Source: Heliocidaris erythrogramma (lineage: Eukaryota > Echinodermata > Echinoidea > Camarodonta > Echinometridae). Taken from it: 64,000 nucleotides of DNA. A program made the translations under genes and the position numbers. This document shows positions 1 through 10,385 of this stretch, in pieces; the stretch's first letter is position 1; every line of letters begins with the position of its first letter. The notes under the pieces are model-generated. The model ran no database searches and had not been told where the DNA came from. It saw only the letters and a list, made by a program, of their open reading frames with translations. The DNA lies in assembly GCA_025617745.1 (NCBI GenBank), contig CM046863.1:13272875-13336874 (forward strand), read 5' to 3'.

Positions 1-259
1 AGTCTCAAATATATAATAGGCAGTAAGTCACATAAATTTAAAAGTTGATGGATGTTTTCCTTTGTTTTCTGTCATTCCTTTTATTTACATTTTCTTTTTG
101 TTATAACCTTGCATTATTCCTACTATGGCATAACATGCGTATCAGTTACTATATTTATCATTCCCTTTCCATATGTATAGGGGTGGGGTCTGGATACATT
201 TAAGAATGATGTCGCGTAATTATTTTATAATACCATTTTGTTAATTTCCTTTTGCTTAG

Positions 260-770
260 ATATATTCCTGTCGACATGTACGGCGGTTGCGGTAATCTTA
301 CATGCAAGGCTGGGACCAAAAAATGCGACAAAACACTGAGGCAATATAAATTTTTTCTCGCCCTCGAAAACAGCGAGTGTACCGACTACATAACTGAAAA
401 ATTTTGGATCCAGTCCTACTTACGCGAACTGGTCCCGATCGTATTTGGTCCTCCACGAAGCGACTATGAAAAGGTCGCCCCACCCAACTCGTTTATACAC
501 ATCCAGGACTTTAGGACGACGCAAGAACTGGCCCAATATCTGCAGAGAGTGGACAGCGATGATGCCTTGTATAGCACTTATTTCCAATGGAAAAAGGTGG
601 GGTCTTTGAAACCCTATGGGACGGAGCCGAACATCATGTGCCAGCTTGGGGATCGGTTAGAGGCCGATGAAAGGGCGGTAAAGGATGGGACGTACGTGCC
701 ATCTAAGCAAAAGGACTGGAGGAATTGGTGGACTGCTTCATGCAAAAGAAGAGGGGAAATACCCGTATAG
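260..770 (+). CDS. alpha-1,3-fucosyltransferase, GT10 family, last coding exon
   Basis: The C-terminal catalytic part of a Golgi GDP-fucose:glycan alpha-1,3-fucosyltransferase (CAZy GT10), which moves fucose from GDP-fucose to GlcNAc-containing glycans. Translation shows VDMYGGCG, then FFLALENSECTDYITEKFW, the family's donor-binding signature (E, N, S, Y, T, E, K conserved). After it come VPIVFGPP, PPNSFIHIQDF, a Y..YFQW motif and a late WW...C. The exon starts after the acceptor AG at 258-259: its first base completes an Arg codon. It ends at the TAG at 768-770. The cytoplasmic tail, membrane anchor, stem and N-terminal catalytic half lie upstream of the window. Family identity is clear from the motifs. 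The paralogue and acceptor specificity cannot be told from this exon, so no symbol is given. Confidence 0.93.
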
Positions 771-937
771 TAATTTCACAGTTTTTGCCAGATGCCCTTT
801 CGTTCCAAATTAACTTGCAAGAATTATGTTGCTAGCACAGTAGGGCGGATTTAGATGATGCCGATGAAGTAAGTTCAGCTCACTACACAGAGAAGGCTGA
901 GTTCTGGTAAATGTGAAAATAATTGTTGAGATATCTT
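771..937 (+). other. probable 3' UTR / flank of the fucosyltransferase gene
   Basis: Non-coding sequence after the fucosyltransferase stop. I see no clear AATAAA signal before the SINE that begins about 170 bases downstream, so the transcript end is not placed. Confidence 0.35.
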
Positions 938-1341
938 ATTATTGTTGTTGTTATTATTATTATTAAGTATTTGGCGTCACCTGTGCCTGGGAGGGGAAAA
1001 GCGAACTGAATCACTGTAACCCTTAGGTCTCTTCTCCCGATATAACTGATTTGGATGTGGAGGTGTACACTACACCGGGCTTTCCACCTTCTCTTATTAG
1101 AATAGTGCAGGGGGTTCTTAACGTGCAGAGGTGGTGACTGTTCTCTACACGGTGCTTCCAGTTAACTTCCTATCCGAAGGATGGAGTGTTTTTTTACTGT
1201 GACATTACATAGCCTGCGTCTATGAAACAAGGGAGGGGCACGTTAACACACAACGCAGCTTCAGTCATCCGCCCGGGGTGGATTCGAAACCCCGATCTTT
1301 GGTTTGACAGACAGACCATTTACCGACTGAGCCAACTCGCC
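938..1341 (-). mobile_element. tRNA-derived SINE, near full length
   Basis: Read on the minus strand, 1341-1271 is tRNA-like: GGCGAGTTGGCTCAGTCGG holds an A box (TGGCTCAGTCGG), and GGTTTCGAATCC matches a B box with one extra base. An unrelated body of about 300 bases follows, ending in GACGCCAAATACTTAA and an (AAT)n tail at 938-966. Pol III promoter, body and short-repeat tail together make a SINE. The body resembles the pieces at 12.9, 14.6 and 49.4 kb in style, but I could not align it to them over its full length. Confidence 0.75.
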
Positions 1342-1460
1342 TTCTTTACATGTCAGTGTGGAAAAATCATGGTATTCAATTATCCCTTTTTTCGCAATAA
1401 TGTAATATTTATTCTGCTATAATGAACTGTAGGTTTAATATTACGGATAAGATATTATCG

Positions 1461-1477
1461 TGGGGGGGGGGGGGGGA
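1461..1477. repeat. poly(G) run
   Basis: Uninterrupted G run of about 16 bases, one of more than twenty poly(G)/poly(C) runs in the window. Between here and the hairpin element near 2.1 kb I see no gene or recognisable repeat. Confidence 0.9.
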
Positions 1478-2090
1478 TGATGCAAATAATTTATTATTGC
1501 AGCGCGATGAATCAAAGTAATTGTCCATTGTCCTGTTCACAGGACTGCTCGTTAATACAAACAGTAATTATGCATCGATTTGTATTATGCATATTCCTCG
1601 TACCTGTGTTCGTTTCCGTCCACTAATTTGGTCACGAATTCATGACTTAATGATTCGCTAGCTAGGCAATATACCTCTCCTTAATCTAAACAACCCATAG
1701 TGCAATGATCTCTTATGGTCGTATGTCATGTTTGCTGTTACCTGATGAGACACACTTTCACCCGATCTGATAAAAGAAGCAGTCGATTGACCCTGTATGT
1801 TATTATACTTAGACAATGATAAGAATTTACCAGTATGCAGTACGGAAAATGCTTTTGAGATTAATTGTATTAGAAAGCCACTGCATTGATATCCGCCACA
1901 CTTTGCAATCGTCCAACAAGGAAGTGAGAAAGATAATGTAGAGTTATATTAGGGAACAAGATCACCTTATAATGTGAACTGCAGAGGTTTGGTCATGTAA
2001 CTAGATGGAAGAATAGCTTGGCAAACATGCACCATATCTTGCAAGGAGGAACCCATGGCAGAAGAAATAGGGGCAGACCGACTAAGACCT

Positions 2091-2392
2091 TCGGGTGTTT
2101 CATAAAGCTGTTCGTAAAGTTACCCATGACTTTACGAAGGACTTGAATAAGAAGTGCCAGATAGGATGCCCAAAGGTTTCCTGATGTTTTAAACAAAGTG
2201 TGACTATATTTTCAATAACCTCAATTAAATTATGGCCAAAAATATACTTTGCATTAACACTGTTTGTTATAATAAGAATATTAATCTACAACTTTAGTTG
2301 ATGCAGTCTAAAATGATTGAGCATCCCATTTAGCTTATCATATTTAAGTCATTCGTAAAGTCATAGGTAACTTTACGAACAGCTTTATGCCC
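2091..2392. mobile_element. hairpin MITE, TTTCATAAAGCTGTTCGTAA type (copy 1)
   Basis: The left end GGGTGTTTCATAAAGCTG continues as TTCGTAAAGTTACCCATGAC. The right end at 2350-2390 is the inverted form, GTAACTTTACGAACAGC then TTTATG, running into a poly(C) run. An internal segment AAATGATTGAG..ATC..ATTTAG matches the interior of the copy at 16.0 kb, so the two are one family. This copy has about 125 extra internal bases. Confidence 0.7.
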
Positions 2393-4076
2393 CCCCCCCC
2401 CCGATTGATAACGTAAAGCAGTGAGCGGGAATGTATTTTGAGTAGCCAACTAGAACAGCTGAAGACAGAAAGTTACGGAGAACCTGTGTCTCAACAACCG
2501 TCACATTGTCGCCCCATGCAACGGCCTCCCAGTCTAAAATAAAATGTACACGTCGAGTGGAAATCCACTTCTAGGGGAATCATATTACGGACCACTTCCT
2601 TCGTAGTACGAATAATGCTCGAAACAATGAAATCCACTCTAGCAAAGAGGCAATGAAACACTACCCTGGAGAAGATTCCACTAACATTTGCAGTGGATTC
2701 AATTCAAAACAGTGTTCCATCATATGACTCCTACAAAGGGGAATGTTCATTAATCTCTACTCTGAGAAAGTATTGGCAAAGAGCCAATCTTACAATGTAT
2801 AAATTTGCAGGTATCGTCATAGTTTAATTTCAGAATATGTTTCTAGCTGAATGGAATTTTTGAATAAAGTTGCATTGAAATGAGGGAATTGAAAATGTTT
2901 ATTCAAATAAGACTTTGTTTTCCTTTTTGAGGGATCCATATATGTTACAATTATTCTACCAATCGTTTCATGTGTGAAAATAGATAGATACATTTTACCT
3001 TTAAAAAATAGAAGATTCTTTACCGAAAAGGATTACTATAATTAACTAACACATTGCAAGGCGCTTTGATCGGCTACTTGTAAGTCGAAAGGCGGAAATT
3101 GGAGTTATTTAATATAGAAAAGATAATTTGTTACCATTATATATATATTATTTGATTAAAACAAAATTTTCTCGGTCGTGAAAGTGTATAAATTTCGTCA
3201 TAATATGTAACGTTGTTGCTGAAAGCTAATTATAGTTATAACTATTTAAAATTAACATAATGTACGATCTATTAATGGGGCAGACGTTTGAGACAAAAAT
3301 GGGCCGCTTTTCATAACAGTGTACAAACTAGCCTGGGTATGAACCTCTATTTAGTGGGTAGAATTAGTCAGCTGATTAATGAAGCGCCAAGTGTCAGCTT
3401 CCTAATTCCGTACATTTATCATAATCATGTCACAAATTGTATATCAAATGCATGTCATTAGAGCTCATTCCGAGTGGCAAATGCAAATCGAATCTTTGAA
3501 GAACTAGCCATTTCATGAACTGAATAATTGAACATTGTTGATAATTACATTTTGGAACTATTTCATTTTTATCTGTAAATGACACAAGCAGTGCACATAC
3601 GGAACTCAACAATACTGAATTTTTACGTATTATACTTTTCAGCAAGTGCCATGAGCGCCTGGATTTCCGGATACCGGCGCTGTAGAAGATTGCATTACTA
3701 TTATTATTTTAAAGTACTTATTTCATTTCAGGATTTAATCCATTTCATTTAATCATTCTGTAGTAGAATTGCAGTAATTTTATATTGAACAACGATGAAG
3801 ACACTTTGCTCTTCATAATTATAACAACTTACTCAGTATAACCGGGTTTGATTTAATCAGCCATCATGAATGTAGACCAAAGTGCGTAATTCCACACCGA
3901 TATATATGCAGTACTTCCTCATTATAATATTATGGATGTCATATTTTTCTGTAATATCCTGTTACACTGATTTCGTTGAAAAACAAAAGAATTACACGTA
4001 TCTCACACATAGCCTGAATGACAGTGATTCTCTAATTATGATGAAGAGGTAGCCTATTATAGACACCTGGTCGTTC
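2393..4076. other. intergenic, nothing recognised
   Basis: AT-rich sequence with stop codons in all frames. I see no supported exon, RNA gene or repeat boundary. Confidence 0.4.
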
Positions 4077-4107
<31 letters not shown>

Positions 4108-4381
4108 CTCTCTCTGTCTCTTTGTCTCCTGCATGCAAATTTTTGTTGCCGCTGTCTCAGCTCATATCCCTAACTTTTGACTACCAAGTCCTCTGATGTA
4201 TGTTTCTTTATTTTCTTTCTTGTTCTTTCTTCCTCTACTTCCCCCACCCCACCCCCTCTCTCTATCTCCCTCGCTTCTCTCTCTCTCTCTGCTTCTTTCT
4301 TTCTCACTCTCCGTCTCCCTATCTCCCTCTCTCTATCTCTATCCCTCCTCAGGCTCTCTTTCGGGGGGGGGGGGGGGGGGG
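4077..4381 (+). repeat. (CT)n polypyrimidine tract ending in poly(G)
   Basis: Long CT-rich low-complexity DNA (4077-4128, 4228-4355) ends in a run of about 17 G at 4364-4381. Apparent Ser/Leu/Pro-rich reading frames here are artefacts of the repeat. Confidence 0.9.
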
Positions 4382-4952
4382 TGCTGACTTAAAACATACG
4401 TTCACTTGTGTCACCCCGGGAAAATAATCATGGATATACCATTATGTCTGTTGTGTGTCCTTGTTAGGCTTATAATGGTCATTAATCCGTAATTGTTGTT
4501 ATAGCTACACGATATCATGAATCGATACGGTAATATACCCATCGTGTTTGTTTCAGGTTTGTCAATACAGATTTAGATACAGGGTTCCGTTCTTGTGCAT
4601 TGTTGATTAATCGATAGGCCTATTTGTTACCAAAACGATACAAGTAAAAGTATAGCAGTTATTGTTGAAGTATAGGAAATATATTGCCGCAACAGAATCA
4701 TATTGCCCCTAGTCGAAGAGGAGAACATTATGGTTCTCTTAAGGGCAAGTAGAGCCAGCCAATATTATTATTATTATTACCTATATCATGTTTATGCATA
4801 TTTTGTAGCTATTACCAACACGTCTGTTTGCCTGTAAGTCCCTCTGACTTCAGGTTATTCATACAGGTATGTAATTTGAGGAAAGCAATTGTGACGTAAA
4901 TTGTTACCGCGCGTATCCATTTTTTAAGCCAGCTTTGTACACTTTAACGCGT

Positions 4953-5150
4953 GACAATGACAATGACAATGATTTTATTGGACCCATGTCACCCTCCTTT
5001 GGGTATTGGAGACACTAATCATAGAATCTAACATATACAATATCATTTCACAATAAAGTTAGTGTATTTACAAGGTATTTACAATAAGTTATTTACAGAA
5101 TAATGTGATAAGAAATATAAATATTACATAAAGTGTGCAAATTGATGATT
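4953..5150 (-). mobile_element. LINE 3' end fragment with (CATTGT)n tail
   Basis: On the minus strand an AT-rich tract ends with CCAATAAAATCATTGTCATT and repeated CATTGT units. Short tandem tails like this are typical of CR1/L2-type non-LTR retrotransposons. No coding sequence remains, so this is a heavily 5'-truncated copy at most. Confidence 0.4.
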
Positions 5151-5159
5151 CCATGACAT

Positions 5160-5337
5160 TTGCTCCGGCGACAACTGCTCCCATGGAACATTCACATATT
5201 AAACATAAAACCCAGCCACAAACTCAACCCCAACCTCATTCTCCTCCCAGTTCCAAACTGGAACCCCCACCACAACCCTAACTCTAACCCTACGTCCTCG
5301 GTGAAATTAAGACCGGAGCACCCGTCGAAGGAGCAAA
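5160..5337. mobile_element. foldback MITE, TGCTCCGGCGACAA ends (copy 1)
   Basis: Starts TTGCTCCGGCGACAACTGC and ends GTCGAAGGAGCAAA, an imperfect inverted terminal repeat. The interior holds AACCCTAAC-like telomere-style hexamers (about 5272-5292) and CAACCCCAACC. A better preserved relative lies at 7598-7782. Confidence 0.65.
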
Positions 5338-5399
5338 TGTGCCACTAAATTGATTGATGAGAGGAAAAAAAAAAGGAAAGAGAACGAGAGAGAAGAAAA

Positions 5400-5578
5400 T
5401 AAAGAGTAGATAAATAGATAACATATATACATCAAATAATAATAATGATGGTGATGATAACAACAACAACAACAATAATAATAATAATTAATAGTAGGCC
5501 TAATTATACTAATAATGATAGTAATAATGATATTAATAATAATAAAAAGAAAATGATAATATAATAATAATGATGATG

Positions 5579-5622
<44 letters not shown>

Positions 5623-5640
5623 TATCACTAATCATATTAT
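5400..5640. repeat. (AAT)n/(GAT)n microsatellite
   Basis: Interrupted ATA/AAT and GAT trinucleotide repeats, densest at 5545-5622. Confidence 0.85.
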
Positions 5641-6180
5641 AGTGATAAATAGATGATTACATAAATTACTTAAATAAATGAAAACAAATATAACTGTAAA
5701 CAAAAAAAAAACGAAAAAAAAGATGTGCAAAGAAATGATCAGGCGGATAGATACATCGACTTGGATTGAATAGCTGGAATTGCAATGGCAAAGGCACCGA
5801 TTAAAGGGAAAATATTAACAATGATAGGAAGTGAAAGGGAAAGTAGAATTTTTGATACTAAATTTTGGCACAGGAAATAAATTTCCAAAAGTAATATATA
5901 CATAAATTCATCATCCCAAATGTTATTAGAATACGTTGTCGCGTACAAAGGTTTAAACAATGGATACGCACACTGGATACGCGCGGTGAAAATGAAAGGG
6001 TGGAATATGTCAAAATGTTGCGCGCTTTTTGAGTGTACATTGGCAGATTGGTCTATGGGGAAAACTCGGAAGCGGGCAATATGGCAAATATTGCCTCCTC
6101 CGGTTACAGATTCGGAGTAGCGTGCAAAATGCGGCTTTTTATTTTGCAGCTAAAATGCCCTGTATAGGTTATAATTATAT

Positions 6181-6268
6181 AATATTGACTGGCATTGAAT
6201 GATAAACCAACCTATATTGGATTCAAAGAGGGCAATATAGGTTCTATCTCATTCAATCAGTCAATTAT
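6181..6268. repeat. 88-bp imperfect hairpin
   Basis: The arm at 6181-6219 (AATATTGACTGG...CCTATATTG) is the inverted complement of 6232-6268 (CAATATAGGTT...CAGTCAATT), with small indels and a 12-base loop. It resembles a minimal foldback element. Confidence 0.6.
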
Positions 6269-6707
6269 TATTATTATCTATACTCCACAGGAAAATGATA
6301 TAAAATTTAATAAAAATCATCTCACCAACCATAATTCAGTTCACATGTATACATTAATTTTGATCACCCAAGTTTGACTTACCTTTTTATGACGTCATCT
6401 TCGCGGTTTGCTTGTATTGCGTTGTATTGCGTATCCGCGCATTGTATGTATTGCGGATGTTTGTATTGCGTTACATAGCACATTCGCGCTTTGCTGTGTA
6501 TTGCGTTGCTACTCAAAGTGGTTCAAACCGCATTCACGAATATTGCCCTTTAATTTTGGCTTAATTTACACACAAAGTCAATGGGAAAACCCGGCAAAAA
6601 TGTTTAATATTGACCGCTGGAATATCGGAGAACAGGAAAATATGGAAAATTATTGCCACGGAAAATCATCTCGTATAGATAATTAAGCAATATTGACCAT
6701 ATACATA

Positions 6708-7088
6708 TTAAAGATAAAGTTGAGTTCTGGTCATGAGACTGAATTGTGCAAGACACTCTCTCAAAGCAATTGGGAAAAGTTGATTATATTGCACTTAAGA
6801 ATTAATTTATGCTGTAAGGTTTTGGAATCACCAAAATGATAAGAATTGACTCAATCCTGCTGAGAGTCACATGCAGTGCACACAGAAATGTGTATACTGG
6901 ACTACACACAAATGTTCGGCCCGAACATTTCAGCTGTTTCTTGTCATAGGTTGAGTGTGATGGCATTTGAAAAGCCATCCTTTTCAGGGGACATTATCTA
7001 CTATGATAATCTTCCAAAATAACATAATAAGAATGAGAAAGCTCACAAATTATGTTTTACCTTTCCCAGAACTTAACCTTCCCTTTAA
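6708..7088. mobile_element. TTAA-flanked MITE, Kolobok/T2-like (copy 1)
   Basis: Bounded by TTAA at both ends. The terminal inverted repeat is TTAAAGATAAAGTTGAGTTC on the left and CCCAGAACTTAACC...CCCTTTAA on the right. T2/Kolobok-type MITEs are known for TTAA targets and TTAAAGGRR-like ends. The same ~380-bp unit recurs at 7179-7492, 23973-24354 and, truncated and inverted, 61023-61214. No transposase is encoded. Confidence 0.75.
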
Positions 7089-7178
7089 CAAAGAAATGTT
7101 CAAAGTAGAAACATGCAAAATTTATCTTTGTTAATATCAATTACAGAGGTCCAGTTAAGTGGTTGTTTTGATTGATAT

Positions 7179-7492
7179 TTAAAGATAAATTTGATTTACG
7201 TCCATGCGATTACATTGTGAATAAGCTGTCTCAAGGGAATTGGGAAGGTTGATGCCTACATAGGAATTGGCTTTCTAATCATCAACATGATAAGAAATTG
7301 ACACAATCTCGCTGAAAACCACGTGCACTTTACACATAATTTTTGCAATTTGTTATCTTATTCTTAATATGAGGGCATTTAAAGAGCAACGCTTTTTATG
7401 GGACATTGCTATTATGATGTTCTTCCTTACTGACAAATGAGAAAGCTCACAAATTATTCTTCACCTTCCCCATAACTCAACCTTCTCTTTAA
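7179..7492. mobile_element. TTAA-flanked MITE, Kolobok/T2-like (copy 2)
   Basis: Second copy in the same orientation, only 90 bases after copy 1. It keeps the 'CAATTGGGAA', 'TGATAAGAAATTGA' and 'GAGAAAGCTCACAAATTA' blocks and lacks about 70 internal bases. Bounded by TTAA at 7179-7182 and 7489-7492. Confidence 0.72.
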
Positions 7493-7597
7493 TACCATAG
7501 TGAAATAAATAAAGCATTCCTCTTCCAATGCTTTATAAAATAGATTGTATTGAACAGGATGAAATATATTACATATACACATATGGGTGCCCCGACA

Positions 7598-7782
7598 TGC
7601 TCCGGCGACAATTTCGAGTGGCTTTATTTCGTCAAAGAAATGGGGTTAGGGTTAAGATCGCAAATTGGAATTTTAGGTTAGGTTTAAGGTTATGGTTAGG
7701 CGTAGTGTATGATCTAGGGGTGCAATTTAGTATGAATGTCGGTAATTGTACAAAATTGACGCGGAACAATTGTCGCTGGAGC
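7598..7782. mobile_element. foldback MITE, TGCTCCGGCGACAA ends (copy 2)
   Basis: TGCTCCGGCGACAATT at the left pairs with AATTGTCGCTGGAGCA at the right. The interior contains GGGGTTAGGGTTAAG and GGTTAGGTTTAAGGTTATGG, i.e. degenerate TTAGGG-like telomeric hexamers. Confidence 0.72.
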
Positions 7783-7879
7783 ATATGACTTCTGTCATAC
7801 AACCAAATATGTGTGTTAACCTAATGCGATCAAAGTAAAAACACGCAAATAATAACAGGTACAACAGACCAGTGGCCGA

Positions 7880-8166
7880 TTTTTTTATTTTTTTTATTTA
7901 TTAATTAATTAATTATTTTTTTTTGTGCTTGTCAGAGAATTATGGAGGGAAACTGGACTCCCATAAGAACCCCCCCCCCCCCCCCCTCCCCCTCTACAGA
8001 GCGAATTATGGCAGTCTGGCCCAAACAAATTGTTGCTCCCCACTGAACCACTTTTCGAGAGCTGGCGAGACCAAATAAATACGGATCTACCTTTTGTTGA
8101 CAAACCTGCATTTGTGTGTCCCCCCCCCCCCCCCCCCCCATTATACAAAATCCTGCATCCGCCCCT
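7880..8166. repeat. poly(C)-bearing repeat ending ATCCTGCATCCGCCCCTG
   Basis: Poly(C) runs at 7970-7986 and 8120-8139 lie close to AAATCCTGCATCCGCCCCTG. The same 'ATCC(T/A)..ATCCGCCCCTG' block follows a poly(C) run at 17503-17540, and its complement (GCAGGGGCAGATACAGGATT) is at 47031-47052. The run therefore appears to be part of a dispersed element. Confidence 0.55.
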
Positions 8167-8562
8167 GCAACAGACAATGCTGTGGAATTACTGCAGTACA
8201 AAGAAAGGATCACGTGATATTCCATTTAGACATATATAATATAGCTGAATCATAATTATAATAGTTCAATCCGTCAAATGTTTCTGAAAACGCAGTTATT
8301 ATTTTGTTATGTGTCAGAATGAACAAATCCTTGAAGGTACTCTTTCTACTTAAATTTGTAGTATGTGGAAAACCATTGTAAAAAGGTAATCGAAACCAAG
8401 GTTTTGTGGGTGTAGATAATGGTGTATGGAACTCCTTTGAAAATATTTCTCTAGCTATGATGATTATTTTCAGCGTTATTATTGTAGTAGAAATGGAATT
8501 ACAGCTATTCTCATTATAAATGAATGTTGAATTTCCTTAATCTCGTTTATTCTCGTTTATAG

Positions 8563-8690
8563 GATTTTCAGAGGTTTTTCCACATAAAGATGTAACAGTT
8601 CAATTCGTGTGCGAACACAAATATGAGTCGGATCATTGCACTGATAATCCCCGTGACAGAGCTGATTTGGCCAAATATAATCATGTATAA
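8563..8690 (+). CDS. candidate terminal coding exon, product unknown
   Basis: A pyrimidine-rich TCTCGTTTATAG acceptor (AG at 8561-8562) precedes a clean frame of 41 residues ending at TAA 8688-8690. The peptide reads FSEVFPHKDVTVQFVCEHKY and continues with ESDHCTDNPRDRADLAKYNHV. It is followed by an AT-rich 3' UTR-like stretch with AATAAA at 8800-8805 and 8820-8825. FVCEHK weakly recalls the last strand of C-type lectin domains, but the upstream Trp and Cys expected there are absent. I do not assign a function. The earlier exons of such a gene are not identified in the window. Confidence 0.4.
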
Positions 8691-8799
8691 ATAATTCATT
8701 TTGAAATTTAATTGGCTCTCCGTATTCAAATTTTAAGTCGCAAACAGTTTTTATAAATTATATTTATATTGTTAGTTTCTTAGTAGACAATGGAAAGGA

Positions 8800-8825
8800 A
8801 ATAAATTCAGTCTCACTGAAATAAA
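8800..8825 (+). promoter_or_regulatory. two AATAAA polyadenylation signals
   Basis: AATAAA hexamers at 8800-8805 and 8820-8825, about 110-130 bases after the stop of the candidate terminal exon. Confidence 0.45.
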
Positions 8826-8901
8826 ACTGTTCGTGTTGTGCCCTGTTTCATAGCGTGTTTATTTTCTGTGTATTGCGTTTACAGATTAGAGGCACCTGTT
8901 A

Positions 8902-9545
8902 TTAAAGGGAAATTAACCTCAGCGTATGAACTAGCTTATTTTGAATGGTGTAGTATATGCCTCTTATTTGATACATGCAATTTCATGTAAAAACACAGGA
9001 TATAGATATAAATCACTATTTTCCAGCCAAGTTATTGTCTGATAGCAATAATAAGGGGGCTGCCATTACTTTATGTGTACACGAAAATATTTTTCATCCC
9101 AAGTAATATTTCCTTCATCGTTAACTTGTAATTGATTTTTAGAGGACAAATATATATTAGATATAGTCACATATTCTGAAATGTAAGTTTAGTTTTATAT
9201 ATTTTTTAAAAGGTCTTAATTTGTTCATAAAAATATACTTTCTGTACGTGGAGACGGAGAATTGACGTCAAGGACGGAGACAATCGTAACAATACCAAAA
9301 CAAAGCGAGGAATCTCCATTACAGGATGGCTATTAGAACTCATGGGTCGTCAATTATCTAGGCCCATGACCAATAACAATCGTAATAAAATCAGAACAAA
9401 GCGACGTATCTGTTGTAAAGGTAGGCTATTATCAATGCATATGGTACCTAATGATCCGTGTCATGCACAAAATGGCAGCCTCCATGGAAAGACGTAGCAG
9501 ACAATACCGCATCTAGAATATCATGTGGGGTTAATTGTCCTTTAA
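8902..9545. mobile_element. TTAA-flanked transposon remnant, second T2/Kolobok-like family
   Basis: TTAAAGGGAAATTAACCTC on the left is matched by GGGGTTAATTGTCCTTTAA on the right, a 19-bp terminal inverted repeat with two or three mismatches. Both ends coincide with TTAA. The 640-bp interior is AT-rich with no long frame. Confidence 0.7.
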
Positions 9546-10034
9546 GCTGAAATAATATTGTTTTATTTCTACAGAAACTAATAGTACGTATATGGAAAAC
9601 GATTATTGTCAATGCTAGTACCAATATAACAAAATGAGAAGCCTATATCCTATTCTCTTGTCAATTACATATCATGATTAAATTTAGAATTTCAAAAGGG
9701 ATATGGAACAGGTGCAATATTTAAGTAAGGCATATATCTTGGTCATTGCACGGCAATTTATACGTTTTAAGATTCCCATATCTGTAATTCCCTTTAATAT
9801 AATTTTCTCATTTTATATTACTTTGCCAGTTGTATCCATATTACTATTAAACTTGTTTTAAAAATATGATTTTTAAGCCATAATTCTAAGCGGTTGTAAA
9901 TTGATGTAATCATTCATTACAAGCACACCAATTATTATTTTTCAATCCATTATAAAAAATCATGTGACCTCTTTAAAGTACGTGCTGTTAATTCCTTGCA
10001 TTCCTTTTATTTAAGAAAACACACTACTGATACT

Positions 10035-10385
10035 ACTAAGGGTACTCATTTTTTTCTGAAATTTCGTATATCCGACGGTTCATAATTCCAAAACACAAAT
10101 ATTTCCGTACCAGTGGGTTCATAAATCAGGAAATGAAATAGGGTTCATTCATAATTTTAAAAAATTGCTTCATTATTCCGAAGGTTCATAATTCGGAAAA
10201 TGAAATAGGGTTCACATTTCTGAAAATAATAAAGGGTTCATGGCTCCCAAAATTAAATAGTGCCCATTACTCCGAAGGTTCATAATCCCGGGAAAAATAT
10301 TTGGCTCTATAACATTTTCGGAATTATGAACCCGTTTTCATTTTCGGAGCAACGAACCTTCGGAATTATGAAACTTCAGGAAAAT
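10035..10385. repeat. degenerate repeat of GGTTCATAATTCGGAA units
   Basis: Variants of 'CCGAAGGTTCATAATTCGGA' and 'GAAATAGGGTTCAT' occur at least seven times, mostly direct. Near 10315-10370 the inverted form appears (TTTTCGGAATTATGAACC). A diverged minisatellite with a terminal foldback. Confidence 0.7.

Noticed and set aside
252..260. TTG at 252 as a translation start of the fucosyltransferase
   Set aside because: The first two codons are intronic. An AG acceptor ends at 259, and the GT10 domain is cut, so this is an internal/last exon and not a gene start.
7909..8225. Gly-rich frames of 79-97 codons
   Set aside because: Glycine runs come from poly(C)/poly(G) tracts. Likewise at 44.5, 46.0, 48.3 and 50.1 kb.
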